Assembly (NCBI GenBank): GCA_940337035.1 | Contig: CALNHX010000272.1 | Span: forward strand, 1 to 64,000 | DNA length: 64,000 nt | Reading direction: 5' to 3' | Source of the DNA: Agriotes lineatus | Taxonomy: Eukaryota; Arthropoda; Insecta; Coleoptera; Elateridae | Shown here: positions 1 to 9,963 of the stretch, piece after piece | Layout: every line of letters starts with the position of its first letter | Numbering within the stretch: the stretch's first letter is position 1 | Notes under the pieces: model-generated | Told to the model about the DNA's origin: nothing | What the model saw: only the letters and a program-made list of their open reading frames with translations | Database searches by the model: none | Made by a program: the position numbers and the translations under genes

Positions 1-594
1 TATGAAATTGTTGACGAATTCGTATACCTGGGCTCTCTGCTATCCAATCAGGGAGGATTAAGCGCTGAAATAAGAAGGCGCATTATTTTAGCAAAATCAG
101 CAATTATCTGGCTACAGAAGATCTGGAAAGACCGAAATATTACCATTAGCACAAAGGAAACGCTTGTACATACGCTAGTATTCTCAATCTTCTCCTACGC
201 TGGTGAAACATGGACGATACTCACAAGTGATAGAAAACGAATAAACGCGTTTGAAATGTGGTGCTGGCGATGCATGCTTCGTATACCTTGGACTGCTCAT
301 AGCACAAATGTATCTATCCTAAGGGAGGTAAACATAACACAGCGGCTTTCGTCAAGGATCTATCAACGAGTGCTGTGTTACTTCGGCCACACGATGCGAC
401 GAACTAACGGTGTGGAGAGACTGATCGTTGAAGGAAATGTCCCTGGTAAGCGAAAGCGGGGACGGTCACCAACCAGATGGTTGGATGGTATAACCCATCT
501 AGCCGGCACACCCTCTCATGAAGCAGCCCACCTAGCTCAAAACAGAAATAAGTGGCGCAGAAAAGTTAAAGATATTTCAGATCAGCATTCTTGA
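1..594 (+). pseudogene. C-terminal end of a LINE (endonuclease-)reverse transcriptase, 5' cut by window edge
   Basis: The frame is open from base 1 to the TGA at 592-594 (197 codons), so the start lies outside the window. The protein begins just before a YLGS-type motif (FVYLGSLLSNQGG), which in non-LTR reverse transcriptases follows the palm domain. It continues through FSYAGETWT, then FEMWCWRCMLRIPWTAH, FGHTMRR and KRGRSPTRW. This series of motifs is typical of the thumb and C-terminal tail of RTE/R1-like insect LINE polymerases, which copy element RNA into DNA at the target site. The catalytic palm motifs are not in the window. The reading frame has no stop, so the copy may be fairly young, but the element ends at about base 600 without a visible poly(A) or 3' tail repeat. 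It abuts an unrelated LINE in the opposite direction. The family is seen from motifs; the exact clade is uncertain. Confidence 0.85.
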
Positions 595-1345
595 TAATCA
601 CGACGTTTCTGTTATGAAACCATACGACTAAAGAGAGAGAGATGACAAATACTAGCATTTTCAATGCGGATGCAGCTACATTGTCAATATGACCGATAAA
701 ATTGAGACTGGTATCAAAAGATATACCCAAGTCTGTGATGCACTGAGATCGGAGGAGAGAAGTGTTGTTAATGGTATAGTTGAATATAATTGGTTCCTTT
801 TTCTTAGTATATGTCATAAGTTTGCATTTAGAACCATTTAGATGGAGTTTGTTAGATATACACCAGTGTTCGACTATGTTTAATTGTTCTTGTAAGTCTA
901 AACAGTCCTCAATACTACTAATCCTCATGAAGATTTTTAATTCATCGGCAAATAATAACTTTTGGCTGGAAATTTGAAGAGAAAGATCATTGATATATAA
1001 CAGAAAGAGCAATGGTCCTAGATTAGAACCTTGGGGCACTCCAGACGTAGCCAGAAATACATTTGAGTCGTACCCATTGTAGAAGACATATAACTGTCTG
1101 TTACATAAATAAGATGCAAATAAGTGTTGTAGTGATATCCTGAATCCAAACCAAGAAAGCTTTTGCAACAGTGAGTTATGATCAATACGATGGAAGGTCT
1201 TTGAAAAACCCGTGTAAATCGTATCTACTTGACCACGGGAGTCTAATAATTCCGATACATATTGCGTAAAGCATACTAAATTGGATACAGTTGACTTTTT
1301 TCCATAAAACCATGCCGAGATTGGGATATGTGGCTTTTAACACAT
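566..1345 (-). pseudogene. Jockey/CR1-type LINE reverse transcriptase fragment (palm), inactive
   Basis: Read on the minus strand from about 1345 down to 566. It starts at the fingers/palm (SHISQSRHGF, then KKSTVSNLVCFTQYVSE), followed by motif A, read here as YTGFSKTFH where the family has YTDFSKAFD, so a catalytic Asp is lost. Next come SGVPQGSNLGP and the FLLYINDL block, then FADE where FADD is expected, so a second catalytic position is changed. It ends in the thumb region (WCISNKLHLNGSKCK, then LGISFD). A frameshift lies at the six-T run at 1296-1301. The codon at 1168 that could be taken as a start is TTG inside the domain, so it is not a true start; the frame is open upstream to the frameshift. 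The copy is 5' and 3' truncated and cannot be active. The last codons overlap the end of the opposite-strand LINE and are probably flanking sequence. Confidence 0.88.
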
Positions 1346-1762
1346 GAGTAGATACGATTATCTTATATATATCTTATATTATAAGAGCCGATGCCGGCCG
1401 TCCGTAAGCTCTGGCTCGCCCACACGCAGCATGAACGGCCTGCATACTATCAAGTGGCGCGCTCGCACAAATGGCGAGACCGCATTTGTATTGTTAACGC
1501 TGGCTAAAAGGGTAAAATGGGGGTTCCAATTTTGTATGAAATAATATTAAATAGACATTTCGACTTGAAACTACGTAGGAGTACTCCTAAAAATAAATAA
1601 GCAAACACGTATTTCGTGATTTTCCGAAAATCGACAGTTTATGGGGTGAAATGGGGTAAATAAGCCTAAAATACGATATGGGTGTCGTTATTAAGGTTTG
1701 TTGGGGCGTTAATTGCGAAAATGGCATTTATTTTTAAGTCCAAGACGGTGGACATGACACAA
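1346..1762. other. Non-coding stretch, no recognised feature
   Basis: A moderately GC-rich patch around 1385-1480 is followed by AT-rich DNA. A 66-codon frame at 1344-1544 shows no motif and no repeat partner in the window. Nothing here can be assigned. Confidence 0.5.
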
Positions 1763-1967
1763 GGGAATGGACGGGACGGGAGGGGATGGGAGCGGACGGG
1801 ACTGGACGAGACGGGACAGGACTGGACGGGACGGTACGGGACGGGACGGGAAGGGACGGGACGAGACGAGGCGGGACGGAACGGGACGGAAAGGAAAGGG
1901 AATGGAAGGGATGTAATAGAAAGGGAGGGGACGGGACGGGACGGGAGGGGACGGAAAGGGAAGGGAA
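1763..1967. repeat. Degenerate GGGAC/GACGG pentamer simple repeat
   Basis: About 205 bp of purine-rich pentamers on the plus strand (units such as GGGAC, GGAAG, GGGAG), strongly strand-asymmetric. It starts immediately after the point where a LINE ORF1 frame on the minus strand ends (LEANVP), so the repeat has expanded inside, or replaced, the 3' part of that frame. Overlapping frames on both strands are low-complexity translations of the repeat and are not genes. Confidence 0.9.
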
Positions 1968-2519
1968 CATTCGCTTCCAATCCTTGTTCCCTTGCGCCTT
2001 TCATATGCTCAATGAGAGTTTTCCTTTGTTCTATGATTTTTTTTCAGTAGTCTTCGCTGATCCTCTTAAGGTTTTTTGCTGTCCTCATAATTTTGAGTTT
2101 TTTGCTCATTGTAGTTAATTCCATCAGAATCGGTCGGTCTCTTAGCTGCCCCGCGACCGGCTTTCCTAGCCTTCTTATCTCTTGCACTTCTTCCATATTT
2201 ATATATACGTTTATATCCCGCAATAATACTCTGATTTTTTCATTCTTTTCTAATTCTGATTAATTTTCATTTTCCTGTAAGCCTTTCACAATAATTTTCT
2301 GCTTTCGTATGATTTTTCCAGCATTCCAACCCGGTCGTCTTGTCCTTTGATTAACATCTTAAGCTTTTCATCTTCCTTCTTCATTTTAGCATTTTTTACT
2401 TTAGTTATATCGAATTCCTTACGTATGCTATCTACTTTGTTATCTATACTCTGGGTTCTATTGTCTAACAGATCCAATATATTTATTTTTAAATTTATTT
2501 CCTCTAGTATTTTTTTCAT
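1968..2519 (-). pseudogene. LINE ORF1-like protein, frameshifted and truncated
   Basis: The minus-strand ATG at 2517-2519 opens a 77-codon frame rich in K/E/I/L with heptad spacing (MKKILEEINLKINILDLL, later IRKEFDITKVKNAKMKKEDEK), a coiled coil. After a single-base frameshift near 2300 the sequence continues as IIVKGLQEN, then VYINMEEVQEIRRLGKPVAG, RDRPILMEL, KIMRTAKNLKRISEDY and IEHMKGAREQGLEANVP. This order (coiled coil, RRM-like core, R-LGK motif, RPI-ME-L, K-L-K-NLK) matches the ORF1-type nucleic-acid chaperone of insect LINEs. In-frame stops (for example after ISEDY) and the GGGAC repeat at its end show it is dead. The product would bind element RNA in the cytoplasmic RNP. Family assignment is from motif order; no function is inferred for this copy. 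Confidence 0.75.
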
Positions 2520-2917
2520 TATAAATAAGCTCTGATTAGGTTATCAATTTCGATAGTTTATATTTTACTACTTGTACTTAATGCGCCTTGAACTCTAGCT
2601 CTCTTTTATTTCACTCGGCCAGACTTTCGTTTTAGCCGCGGCGCGATTCACCTGGCCGACTTCCCAAAATATTTACAATGCACTTGCATTTAATTGCGTT
2701 ATTTTAAAATCGTACTTGCATTAAATCCACAATCCGCCGTTAACATTCACTTCCTTTATTAGCTCTACACTAATTACTTCCACATCAATTTTCGCTTTCT
2801 ACCTCTTTTTTACGTTTAATTTTTCACAGAACACACTTTCGGTCCGTCCTCATTCCTCAAACTCGCGACCATCCAGAGTTTTACAGAAAAATTTATTTAC
2901 TATTTTAAAAATATATA
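2520..2917. other. Possible LINE 5' untranslated region
   Basis: No coding frame is seen. It lies directly upstream (on the minus strand) of the ORF1-like start and is less AT-rich than its surroundings, with GC-rich patches near 2630-2665 and 2840-2880. It may be the 5' untranslated/promoter region of that LINE, cut by the inverted-repeat element beginning at 2918. This rests on position only. Confidence 0.3.
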
Positions 2918-3927
2918 CAGCCTGTTCAAAATTAAGTGTGCACTATTGCTATCTCGGTTGCTATTATAGCTACGAAGTGGGTTAAATTAGTAAAATAGTA
3001 GCATTTTTCGTGCCGATTAAAATGGCGCAAACAATAAAACAATTGAGCGTCGGGTTTTTGACATATGCCAAAAAATGCATTTTTTTTAAATGGAATCCCC
3101 TGTATATTTTGACGTCAATCGATAGCCAATCTTCTTCTGAACAAAAAACTTCTTATACCCTACTATCTTAAAGTTAATAACAATGGAGATATACGCCTGT
3201 TCAAAATTAAAGTGCACTCTTGCTAACTTGTTTATTATGAGAACTACAACGTCGGTTAAATGGGCGAAATAGTAGTATTTTTTACGTGAATTACGGGGGT
3301 AATTATAAAAAAACAATTGAAAATAGCATTTTTGAGATATTTAGCAAAACTTTTGTTTTATTGGAACACCCTATACGTTTTAGCATATTCTGAAATAACA
3401 TTACATTCTCTACAAACAAGTTTAAATGAGTTGCTAGAATGTTATTTCAAAATATTTTAAAATGTATAAGTAGGGTGTGCCAATAAAAAAAAAGGTTGGC
3501 TGAATATCTCAAAAATGCGATGTTCAATTGTTTTTTTATAATTACCACCGTAATTCACGTAAAAAATACTACTATTTCGTCCATTTAACCGACGTTGTAG
3601 CTCCCATAATAAACAAGTTAGCAATAGTGCACATTTAATTTTGAACAGGCGTATATCTCCATTGTTATTAACTTTAAGAAAGTAGGGTATAAGAAGTTTT
3701 TTGTTCAGAAGAAGATTGGCTATCGATTGACGTCAAAATATACAGGGGGTTTTATTAAAAAAAAAAATTATTTTTTGACATATGTCAAAAACCCGACGCT
3801 CAATTGTTTTTTTGTTTAAGCCATTTTAATCGGCACGAAATATACTACTATTTTCTAATTTAACCAACTTTGTAGCTATAATAGCAACCGAGATAGCAAT
3901 AGTGCACACTTAATTTTGAACAGGCTG
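2918..3927. mobile_element. 1,010-bp near-complete palindromic TA-flanked element (MITE/foldback-like)
   Basis: The ends are CAGCCTGTTCAAAATTAAG and its inverse (ending TTTTGAACAGGCTG), each flanked by TA, as expected for Tc1/mariner-type target duplication. The inverted arms run almost to the centre. Further arm pairs can be followed inward: a GCGTCGGGTTTTTGACATAT-type block (about 3048 and 3775), GACGTCAATCGATAGCCAATC (about 3110 and 3715), a second copy of the terminal-like motif (CGCCTGTTCAAAATT near 3195 and its inverse near 3650), and CCCTATAC near 3370. The central loop is about 40 bp near 3415-3440. No transposase frame is present; the 76-codon frame at 3086-3316 is arm sequence. Confidence 0.85.
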
Positions 3928-4145
3928 TATAGCACGAGCGCATTTATTAGTATACATTTAAACGAAAACAAATAAATGCTTGTCAAATAAGATACAGGGT
4001 AAGTCGGGAGGAGAAGGATATATTTTAAGGATGTGTTCGAAGATATTAGAGGAGGGTTGAAATTAGGTTTGTGTCATTTTACTGAAAGCTGGTAAATGAT
4101 ATAAAATTGAGAATTGGCAGATATTTTTTAGCAATAAAGTCTTAT
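3928..4145. other. AT-rich, nothing recognised
   Basis: This short AT-rich spacer lies between the palindromic element and the Mutator-like remnant, with no supported feature. Confidence 0.5.
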
Positions 4146-4610
4146 TTAAGAAATGTTTTGTATGCATAGCTTTACAGGACAAGAATTTGAATACCAAAAA
4201 ATATATAGTGCAAAGCTTGATTTACTTGAACACTTTTTAAGTTCTGTCAAATTTTTGCTCACTCTCATAAGAGTTTTTCCATTCTTTTCCCAATAATAAC
4301 AGCTACCCCCGATGAAGAAGAGTATCCATTGCCTTTTAGCCCATCCACCATTGATTACAACTGTAATAAATAGAATACCATGTTCTACTTCTTTCGCTTC
4401 CAGTGCCAGTCTCTTTTCTTTTTGTCTTGCTTCTAACATTTGGCTCTACAAAATACCTTGCCAATTGTCACCTACCGCTGTTTCGTTTTTTAGCAAGTCT
4501 GTACTAGCCATGAAAGGAATAACTATGCAGCAAAACAGTTTTTCAATTTAGTAGTACCCAATGCCAATCGAGTTTGTTCCCTACCAAGCATTTTACTGGC
4601 TTCCGTTGTT
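4146..4610 (-). pseudogene. Mutator-like transposase remnant
   Basis: On the minus strand, the upstream frame (about 4560 down to 4442) reads CCIVIPFMAS, TDLLKNETAVGDNWQ and then a stop. It continues as MLEARQKEKRLALEAKEVEHG and ITVVINGGWAKR. A frame change near 4328 then gives YSSSSGVAVIIGKR. This succession (P-M-S helix, E-KRLA, ITVV-DG-WSKR, Y-SSSGV--IIG) is what I recall for the N-terminal half of the catalytic domain in arthropod Mutator-like transposases. These are nuclear DDE enzymes that cut and paste elements and leave 9-bp target duplications. In the family the segment reads VVADG-W; here it is VVINGGW, so the acidic residue is Asn. Stops and frameshifts make the copy inactive, and the C-terminal two thirds are not found. 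No terminal inverted repeats could be assigned to it. Confidence 0.65.
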
Positions 4611-6511
4611 GTATTTTCTCTGAAGAGAAGGAAAGTTATCTTCTTTCTCAGGTAAACTGAATAGAACAATGAAAATAGATGATCTTGTGCAATTTCTTAC
4701 GTGTAAAAATAAAAGTTCAGAAACTATACTCCATTCACAATGTTTCCTCCTATCAAGAGGCTATGTTAGGGTGACATGTTTGTTGGTACGCATGGGAAAT
4801 AACTAGACATAACAAAATTAGGTTATGTTATTTTCAATTTGTTGTTATAATGTTTGAAGGCGTGCATTGTTACTAGTTAAATTGTAAAGAGTCGGCATTT
4901 TGACACTAAAATTGTAACAATGTCAATAAAGCAGTTGTAACAACTTAATAGGTCTTTCTTGTTGCCGTTTGACTTCCATCACAATTCCTGCATGCAGGCA
5001 ACTAAAAACATAAACAGCCTACTGGTGGAGAAAACATTATAAATGGATTATACATATATCGTATTCGCAATATGTTTAGACCAGAGCAGATCATGACTTT
5101 AATTTATTATATTAGTATTAAATTTAATTTAAATTTGTACAGCCTATTATTATGTTAGATGTTTGAATACTAGGTTACGTAAACAGTACTACGTTGTCAG
5201 AAATATTATATCTTATTAGGAGTACCGTAAGTAAAATACAAGGTCTGAACAATATTAATTCATACATTAACGTCAAATTAAGCAAATGTAAACAATATTT
5301 AGCTACAAAAAATTCGAAGCAATTTTCTGTGCGTCTTGTCTCCTATAATATATGTTCCACGTTGATGTTTTTATAATAAATAAGTAAATTCTCAACCCTT
5401 TTTGCAAAAACAAAGTTGCTAATGTATGACGTAAGAGCCTTTCAAAATATACGGCTAAGAAGTAGCAAACATTTTTTAATCATTGCGAAAAACTGATTCG
5501 CAATGAATGGAATAAAAACATAGGACGTTTATGGGTTTGAAAACATTCTTTATTATTTCATTGAAAAAATCAGAATTAGAGAATGATAGCGATTCTGATT
5601 ATACTGATGGAGGTGGAATAAGGGTTCTACATTTTGGCTTCAAAATGCTTGTTAAAAATATAGTCATATTTAGTAAACCTACATCTTCCTCAAATATTAC
5701 AAAGTTTGTAAGTTCCACTGTAATGCACATCAAACAACTTTTCGTTAAATTTGAAGAAGTTGTGGCAGTTGGATATAAATATATAAATTAATCCTGCAAT
5801 AGTTTGGAAATTTCCGAAGGAACAAAACAGTTCGTGGAACATATTTACATTACTGCGAAAGAAATTCAAAGAAGGAAATTGGAACCTTCATAGATTTTAA
5901 ATTTTTTTTCCCATTCTTTAAATGTTATTAAACAGGGTTATTGTTTCTGCTTGAATAAATAGCTGATTTAACATAATTAGTATTTATTTATCACTAAAAT
6001 ATTTACTAAAAAGAAAAATTTACAACAGAAAAAGTATTATTTACAGCAACGACTCCATAAGATTGACTGCTCTGGTTTACAAATACCGTGAATGGATTAT
6101 ATACAATTAGGTTATTGAAAAAGAAAATATTTTAGAAAAAGTATACAAAGTAATAAAGTCAATAGAATACTCGTAAACGGCTGAAAACTGATTTGTTCTT
6201 CTTGTTGATATAGACGAAGAAATTATGTCATTATGGCAATATAAAGCTAATTACTTGTTTAAAATGGCAATAGGGGTAAACAGATAATTAATTGCAAATT
6301 AAGATAATGTTACCACTGCAGTTTTACACTGATAAAATCCAATTAGTCATCATTACATCCGACGTTTATCACAGAAAGTTCACTTTAAATGTCTGAGCGA
6401 TTTGTTCAATAATTAATAATTTTATTGTTATGTCTATTCTTCGATTGTCAATACCAAAAAAAAAATTTTTTATTTAATTAAATAGAAGTTAGTATGAAAT
6501 ACAAAGTGTAT
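4611..6511. other. AT-rich intergenic DNA without supported genes
   Basis: About 1.9 kb of AT-rich sequence. Two frames were examined: 5194-5376 (60 codons) and 5531-5791 (86 codons, containing a short acidic SDSDYTDGGG patch). Neither shows a domain, flanking splice signals I trust, or a repeated copy in the window. Confidence 0.5.
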
Positions 6512-6513
6512 GT

Positions 6514-6747
6514 ACACTTGTGCTCATAAAAATGGAATTCAAGTATTGCAACCCATTTTTGTAATATTTTAGTTTTGTAATACCGGTTGGTTCCAACATC
6601 GATAAAGTGAAATTGTTTGTTGTATTAAATTACAAGCAAATAGTTAAATAAAAATATCATATAAAAAATTTATTTAATAATGGGAATAATACTACTTTTC
6701 AAATCAGTCCAACAGTAAGGGTACTCCATTTTTATAAGCACAAGTGT
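6514..6747. mobile_element. Small TA-flanked inverted-repeat element (Tc1-like MITE)
   Basis: Inverted ends CACTTGTGCTCATAAAAATG (left) and the inverse with one mismatch (ATAAGCACAAGTG, right) are each flanked by TA, giving an element of about 234 bp. The interior is AT-rich and non-coding. TA duplication plus a CACTTGTGCTCATAA-type end resembles Tc1/mariner-derived miniature elements. It depends on an outside transposase. Confidence 0.72.
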
Positions 6748-6925
6748 ACTTTTACTCATAAACCAGAAAAGACAGAAATTGCGACCCTACCATTATTTTA
6801 ATCCGTCTACCTGGTTACCGTTGAAGTGTGCATTGTCCGTCCTTTCTCATCTATATCTATTCTTGTCTTTAGTACTCGACATGGAAGAATTAAACGTTTG
6901 AGTTCATGACTTCATTTGGCGATAT

Positions 6926-7114
6926 CTACCGTTGGAAGTGAGGAAGTTTAAAGAGTATAAGAAATATGAAAGATGTATCGAATATATCCGCTGATAGCCA
7001 AGTCTCAGTTATACAGATAATTTCATTTGTAGTAAGGAGAACATTGTTGACGAATTCCGGAGCTTTTGATTTAAATTCGCGGCAATTTTGATAATATATG
7101 CAGAGAAGAGCCAC
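6926..7114 (-). pseudogene. N-terminus of a LINE ORF2 endonuclease domain (fragment)
   Basis: The frame includes IYYQNCREFKSKAPEF and IICITETWLSADIFDTSF. The YQNCRG-type start and the ITETWL motif (with the catalytic Glu of the strand) are typical of apurinic-type endonucleases at the N-terminus of ORF2 in CR1/Jockey LINEs, which nick the target DNA. Only about 60 residues survive. The remaining endonuclease and the whole reverse transcriptase are missing downstream. It lies just after, and in the same direction as, the ORF1 remnant, which is the normal order in these elements, so the two form one LINE 5' fragment. Confidence 0.8.
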
Positions 7115-7214
7115 TGAAAAATATAAATATTAAGTCGTAAATGTCGTTGTAGTAGGGCATTACTGAAAAGTTGTGAGCGTGGCTTCATTGCTAATAAGAA
7201 TAGAATGCGAACCA

Positions 7215-8087
7215 TATTTTATTTTTTTTTTGACGTAAACTTGTCCGTTATTTACCCAATTGTATTTATAATTCTATGCATTTTTTTGAGTGCCATATGT
7301 AGAAATTTCAAATTTTTCTGAGGTAAATGCTCATTGACGTATGCAGATGCATCCGACCGACTACGGATATCTCACCCCTATTCGGACTTGCCTCCACAAT
7401 GATTTTTTCCTGTAGTAAACAAGATATCAGTTTGACAATAATGCTCTTAGGTTTTCTGGAATTCGTATCAATATTTCATGTAACCATCGGAACGTTTGCT
7501 ACTTTGGCAACATTTAATACGTTGTTAACGTTATTCTCACCAGCCTTTTCCGGGATGCAATGTACTTCAATATTATTTTTTCTCGAGTACTGCTCCAGAT
7601 AATCAATTTTATTAGTTAGCGTGATAATTTCACGTTTAAATTCAAGGTTCTCAGCTTTTAGTTGATTAATAATGGCTATTTTTTCCGAAAAACTGTAAAT
7701 CAGTAACGGGAAATCAGTAATTTTACCAGAACTGAAAGTTATAGATGTTTCAATGCTATAAAGTTTCATATTACGACAAATGTTGGCAGAGGTGTCAGAT
7801 TGTAACTTATTATTATTTATCGCCATCGATTGCGAATCAGTACTGTCGTCAACAACAATCGCACTAGAATCTGAGTTCGAAGGGCAATCACTACATTTCC
7901 AACACCCACCTACCGTTTTCAGTACTCTCATGTCGGAAGGGGTCAGTACCACACATCGCGCATGAAAGAAACTGCCACATGCACCACGACAGAGCAGACC
8001 AGGAGACTTGGTGGTGACTTTAGTGTACAATTTACACATACAGACATTATCGATGATGTATATGACGTATATACTTGACGATTTCAA
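7215..8087 (-). pseudogene. LINE ORF1 protein with PHD-type zinc finger and coiled coil
   Basis: The minus-strand frame from 8087 starts near VCMCKLYTKVTTKSPG and continues LCRGACGSFFHARCV to GCWKCSDC. This Cys/His spacing with an FHARC box and a W-C-C end is that of a PHD-like finger. A linker follows, then a leucine/isoleucine-rich coiled coil (IAIINQLKAENLEFKREI), then YLEQYSRKNNIEVHCIPEK, the conserved ORF1 block preceding the RRM-like domain. After a frameshift near 7476 the frame resumes with YVNEHLP-KN-KFL, the usual FVNEHLS motif, down to about 7215. These proteins coat LINE RNA. The likely true start lies at or a little upstream of 8087. The frame is broken, so it is non-functional. 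It continues into the ORF2 endonuclease fragment at 7114. Confidence 0.82.
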
Positions 8088-8129
8088 GAAAAAGTATATA
8101 CTGATTTACGGGTAAGATACTTTCGAAGT

Positions 8130-9570
8130 AAAAGGAAGTATTGTAATGGCGAAAAAATCACATTTGGAAATTTCTTCAGATCTTCGCGTTTCAGGGTCCC
8201 TAGATGACGAAAAACAGGTTTTCTCAATTCCGTCTGTCTGTCTGTCTGTTGGCGATATAACTCAAAAACTAATTGTCGGAGGAAGACAATATTTTGCATA
8301 CACATTATATATACCTGCCATGCAACAGAGAAAATTTCAGACAAATATATACAGGGTGAGCACCTTAAAATAATAACATTTTGTTTATTTTTGATTTAAC
8401 TTAAGTAATAATTTGAACATAGCGCAGGCTTTATTGTTACCAAATAATAACATTTTGTTTATTTTTGATTTAACTTAAGTAATAATTTGAACATAGCGCA
8501 GGCTTTATTGTTACCAAAACTTAACTCCAATAGATACAGAATAAATGTTGTACCATACAAAAAAGAGCAACAAATTAGTGCGTTACTTAATATAACTGAA
8601 ACGCAGGAATTAGAAGTGTCGGTGCTCCGTAGCTCAAATAGAAATAGCTCGTTCCCTTGAAATATCTCACAAAACGTTAAGACTGCATGCGAGGTTCGCC
8701 TGCTCTTCGAATTCGACTACCGGTAACGTTTTTTTAGCTGAAAATTTATTTAATTTATTAGAAACGTGAAGATATTTTTACTCCTAACTTAATTTGATTT
8801 TTAAATGTCGACGAGAGAAGTTCTGGGTAAAGCCTTTTACAGATTTTTACTTCTCTCGTCTAAAAGACGAAGGAGGTATTGTAATCGCAAAAAAAATCAC
8901 CTTCCGAGATTTCTTCAGATCTTTACGTATTAGGGTCTCTAGATGACGAAAAACAGGTTCTCAATTCCGTCTGTCTGCCTGAATGTCTGTCTGTCTCTTG
9001 GCGGAATACCTCAAAAACTATTTCTTGGAGGATGACGATATTTTGCATACAGATTATATGTTTTTTTAGCGTAAAACTCAGAAAATTTGAGACAAATATA
9101 TACAGAGTAAACACCTTAAAAAATTAAGGTTTGTTTATTTTTGCGTTAACTTTGAAATAGATGGAAGTAATAATTTTTACATAAGTCAGGCTTTACACTT
9201 GCCGAAAATACGACTCAACAGATACAGGATAATGTCGGAAAAGAGTCGAAACGTTTCAACATTAAGACCGCCCAGTTAAATAGAGGCGAGCGCCGCACTC
9301 TTTTCAATAAGGCAGAAAGGCGCAGTACAACTCATCCATGCGGTTACGATCGCTACGCAGATGCGGCGGAGTTCAAACCCCAACGGAATACACATTTTTT
9401 TAATTTGCAAATTGATCTAATTCGAGCGAGGGAAGTCCCGTGTAAACACCTTTACAGATTTTTTTGTTTATTTTTAGTTAGCTGAGAAATAGATAAAGGT
9501 AATAATTTTTACATAGCTCAGCACTATACTTGACAAAAATGGGGACCACGAGATACAGGGTCATCCCTGG
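8130..9570. repeat. 740-bp dispersed repeat in partial tandem (two and a fraction copies)
   Basis: Two diverged copies begin near 8130 and 8870. Shared blocks (GTATTGTAAT-CGCAAAAAA, TTCTTCAGATCTT, GATGACGAAAAACAGG, a GTCTGTCTGTCTG microsatellite, CTCAAAAACTA, ATATTTTGCATACA, ACAAATATATACAG) are spaced 740 bp apart: GATGACG lies at about 8202 and 8942. A third partial copy of the tail (ACATAGC-CAGG-TT and GATACAGG) appears at 9455-9570. The block is non-coding. The class is unknown; similar GTCTGTCTG-bearing repeats are common in insect genomes. Confidence 0.7.
8368..8515. repeat. Exact 74-bp tandem duplication
   Basis: Bases 8368-8441 are repeated directly at 8442-8515 without an observed mismatch (both units run from AAATAATAACATTTTG to TTATTGTTACC). 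The perfect identity marks it as younger than the surrounding diverged repeat. Confidence 0.9.
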
Positions 9571-9963
9571 AATTTATTTGAGCGGCGGCCATCTTAAGTC
9601 TAAAAACGGTAAACGGCTGTGAATGTTTTGTGAAGTATATTACAACTTATTATAAAGAAGTGAAATTAATTATTATAGTGTATTTGAAAAAGGGGTGGTA
9701 AAAATGTGCAACCAATCATATAGATGTCACAGTTACCTGGATTCTAACTTTTGTTTTTAATAATTAATAATCTGAGCAAGCAGTTAACTGATTCCAAGTC
9801 GTTATGACACGAATGTGAACTACATTTATTCAACAAATTCACAAATGTATTGCTTCATACCAACTTATATTAGAACCTTCAATACACAAAGACAGAAGCA
9901 CAATAAGTGCCCCACTGAGAAACTTTAATATAGACTCAAAGAAATATAGTATATATTATAGTT
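9571..9963. other. Non-coding flank of the first foldback element
   Basis: Ordinary AT-rich sequence that shows no satellite monomer and no coding frame. It is the only side on which FB1 meets non-satellite DNA. Confidence 0.5.

Noticed and set aside
780..977. 65-codon plus-strand frame
   Set aside because: Shadow of the minus-strand reverse transcriptase fragment.
1682..2118. Frames of 78-122 codons over the GGGAC repeat
   Set aside because: Low-complexity translation of a pentamer repeat on both strands; only the part before LEANVP on the minus strand belongs to a protein.
4312..4551. 79-codon plus-strand frame
   Set aside because: Shadow of the minus-strand Mutator-like remnant.
5531..5791. 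86-codon frame with an acidic patch
   Set aside because: No recognisable domain, no second copy and AT-rich surroundings; cannot be supported as a gene.
8600..8740. tRNA gene
   Set aside because: Box-like words are present but no cloverleaf with proper stems and anticodon could be drawn.
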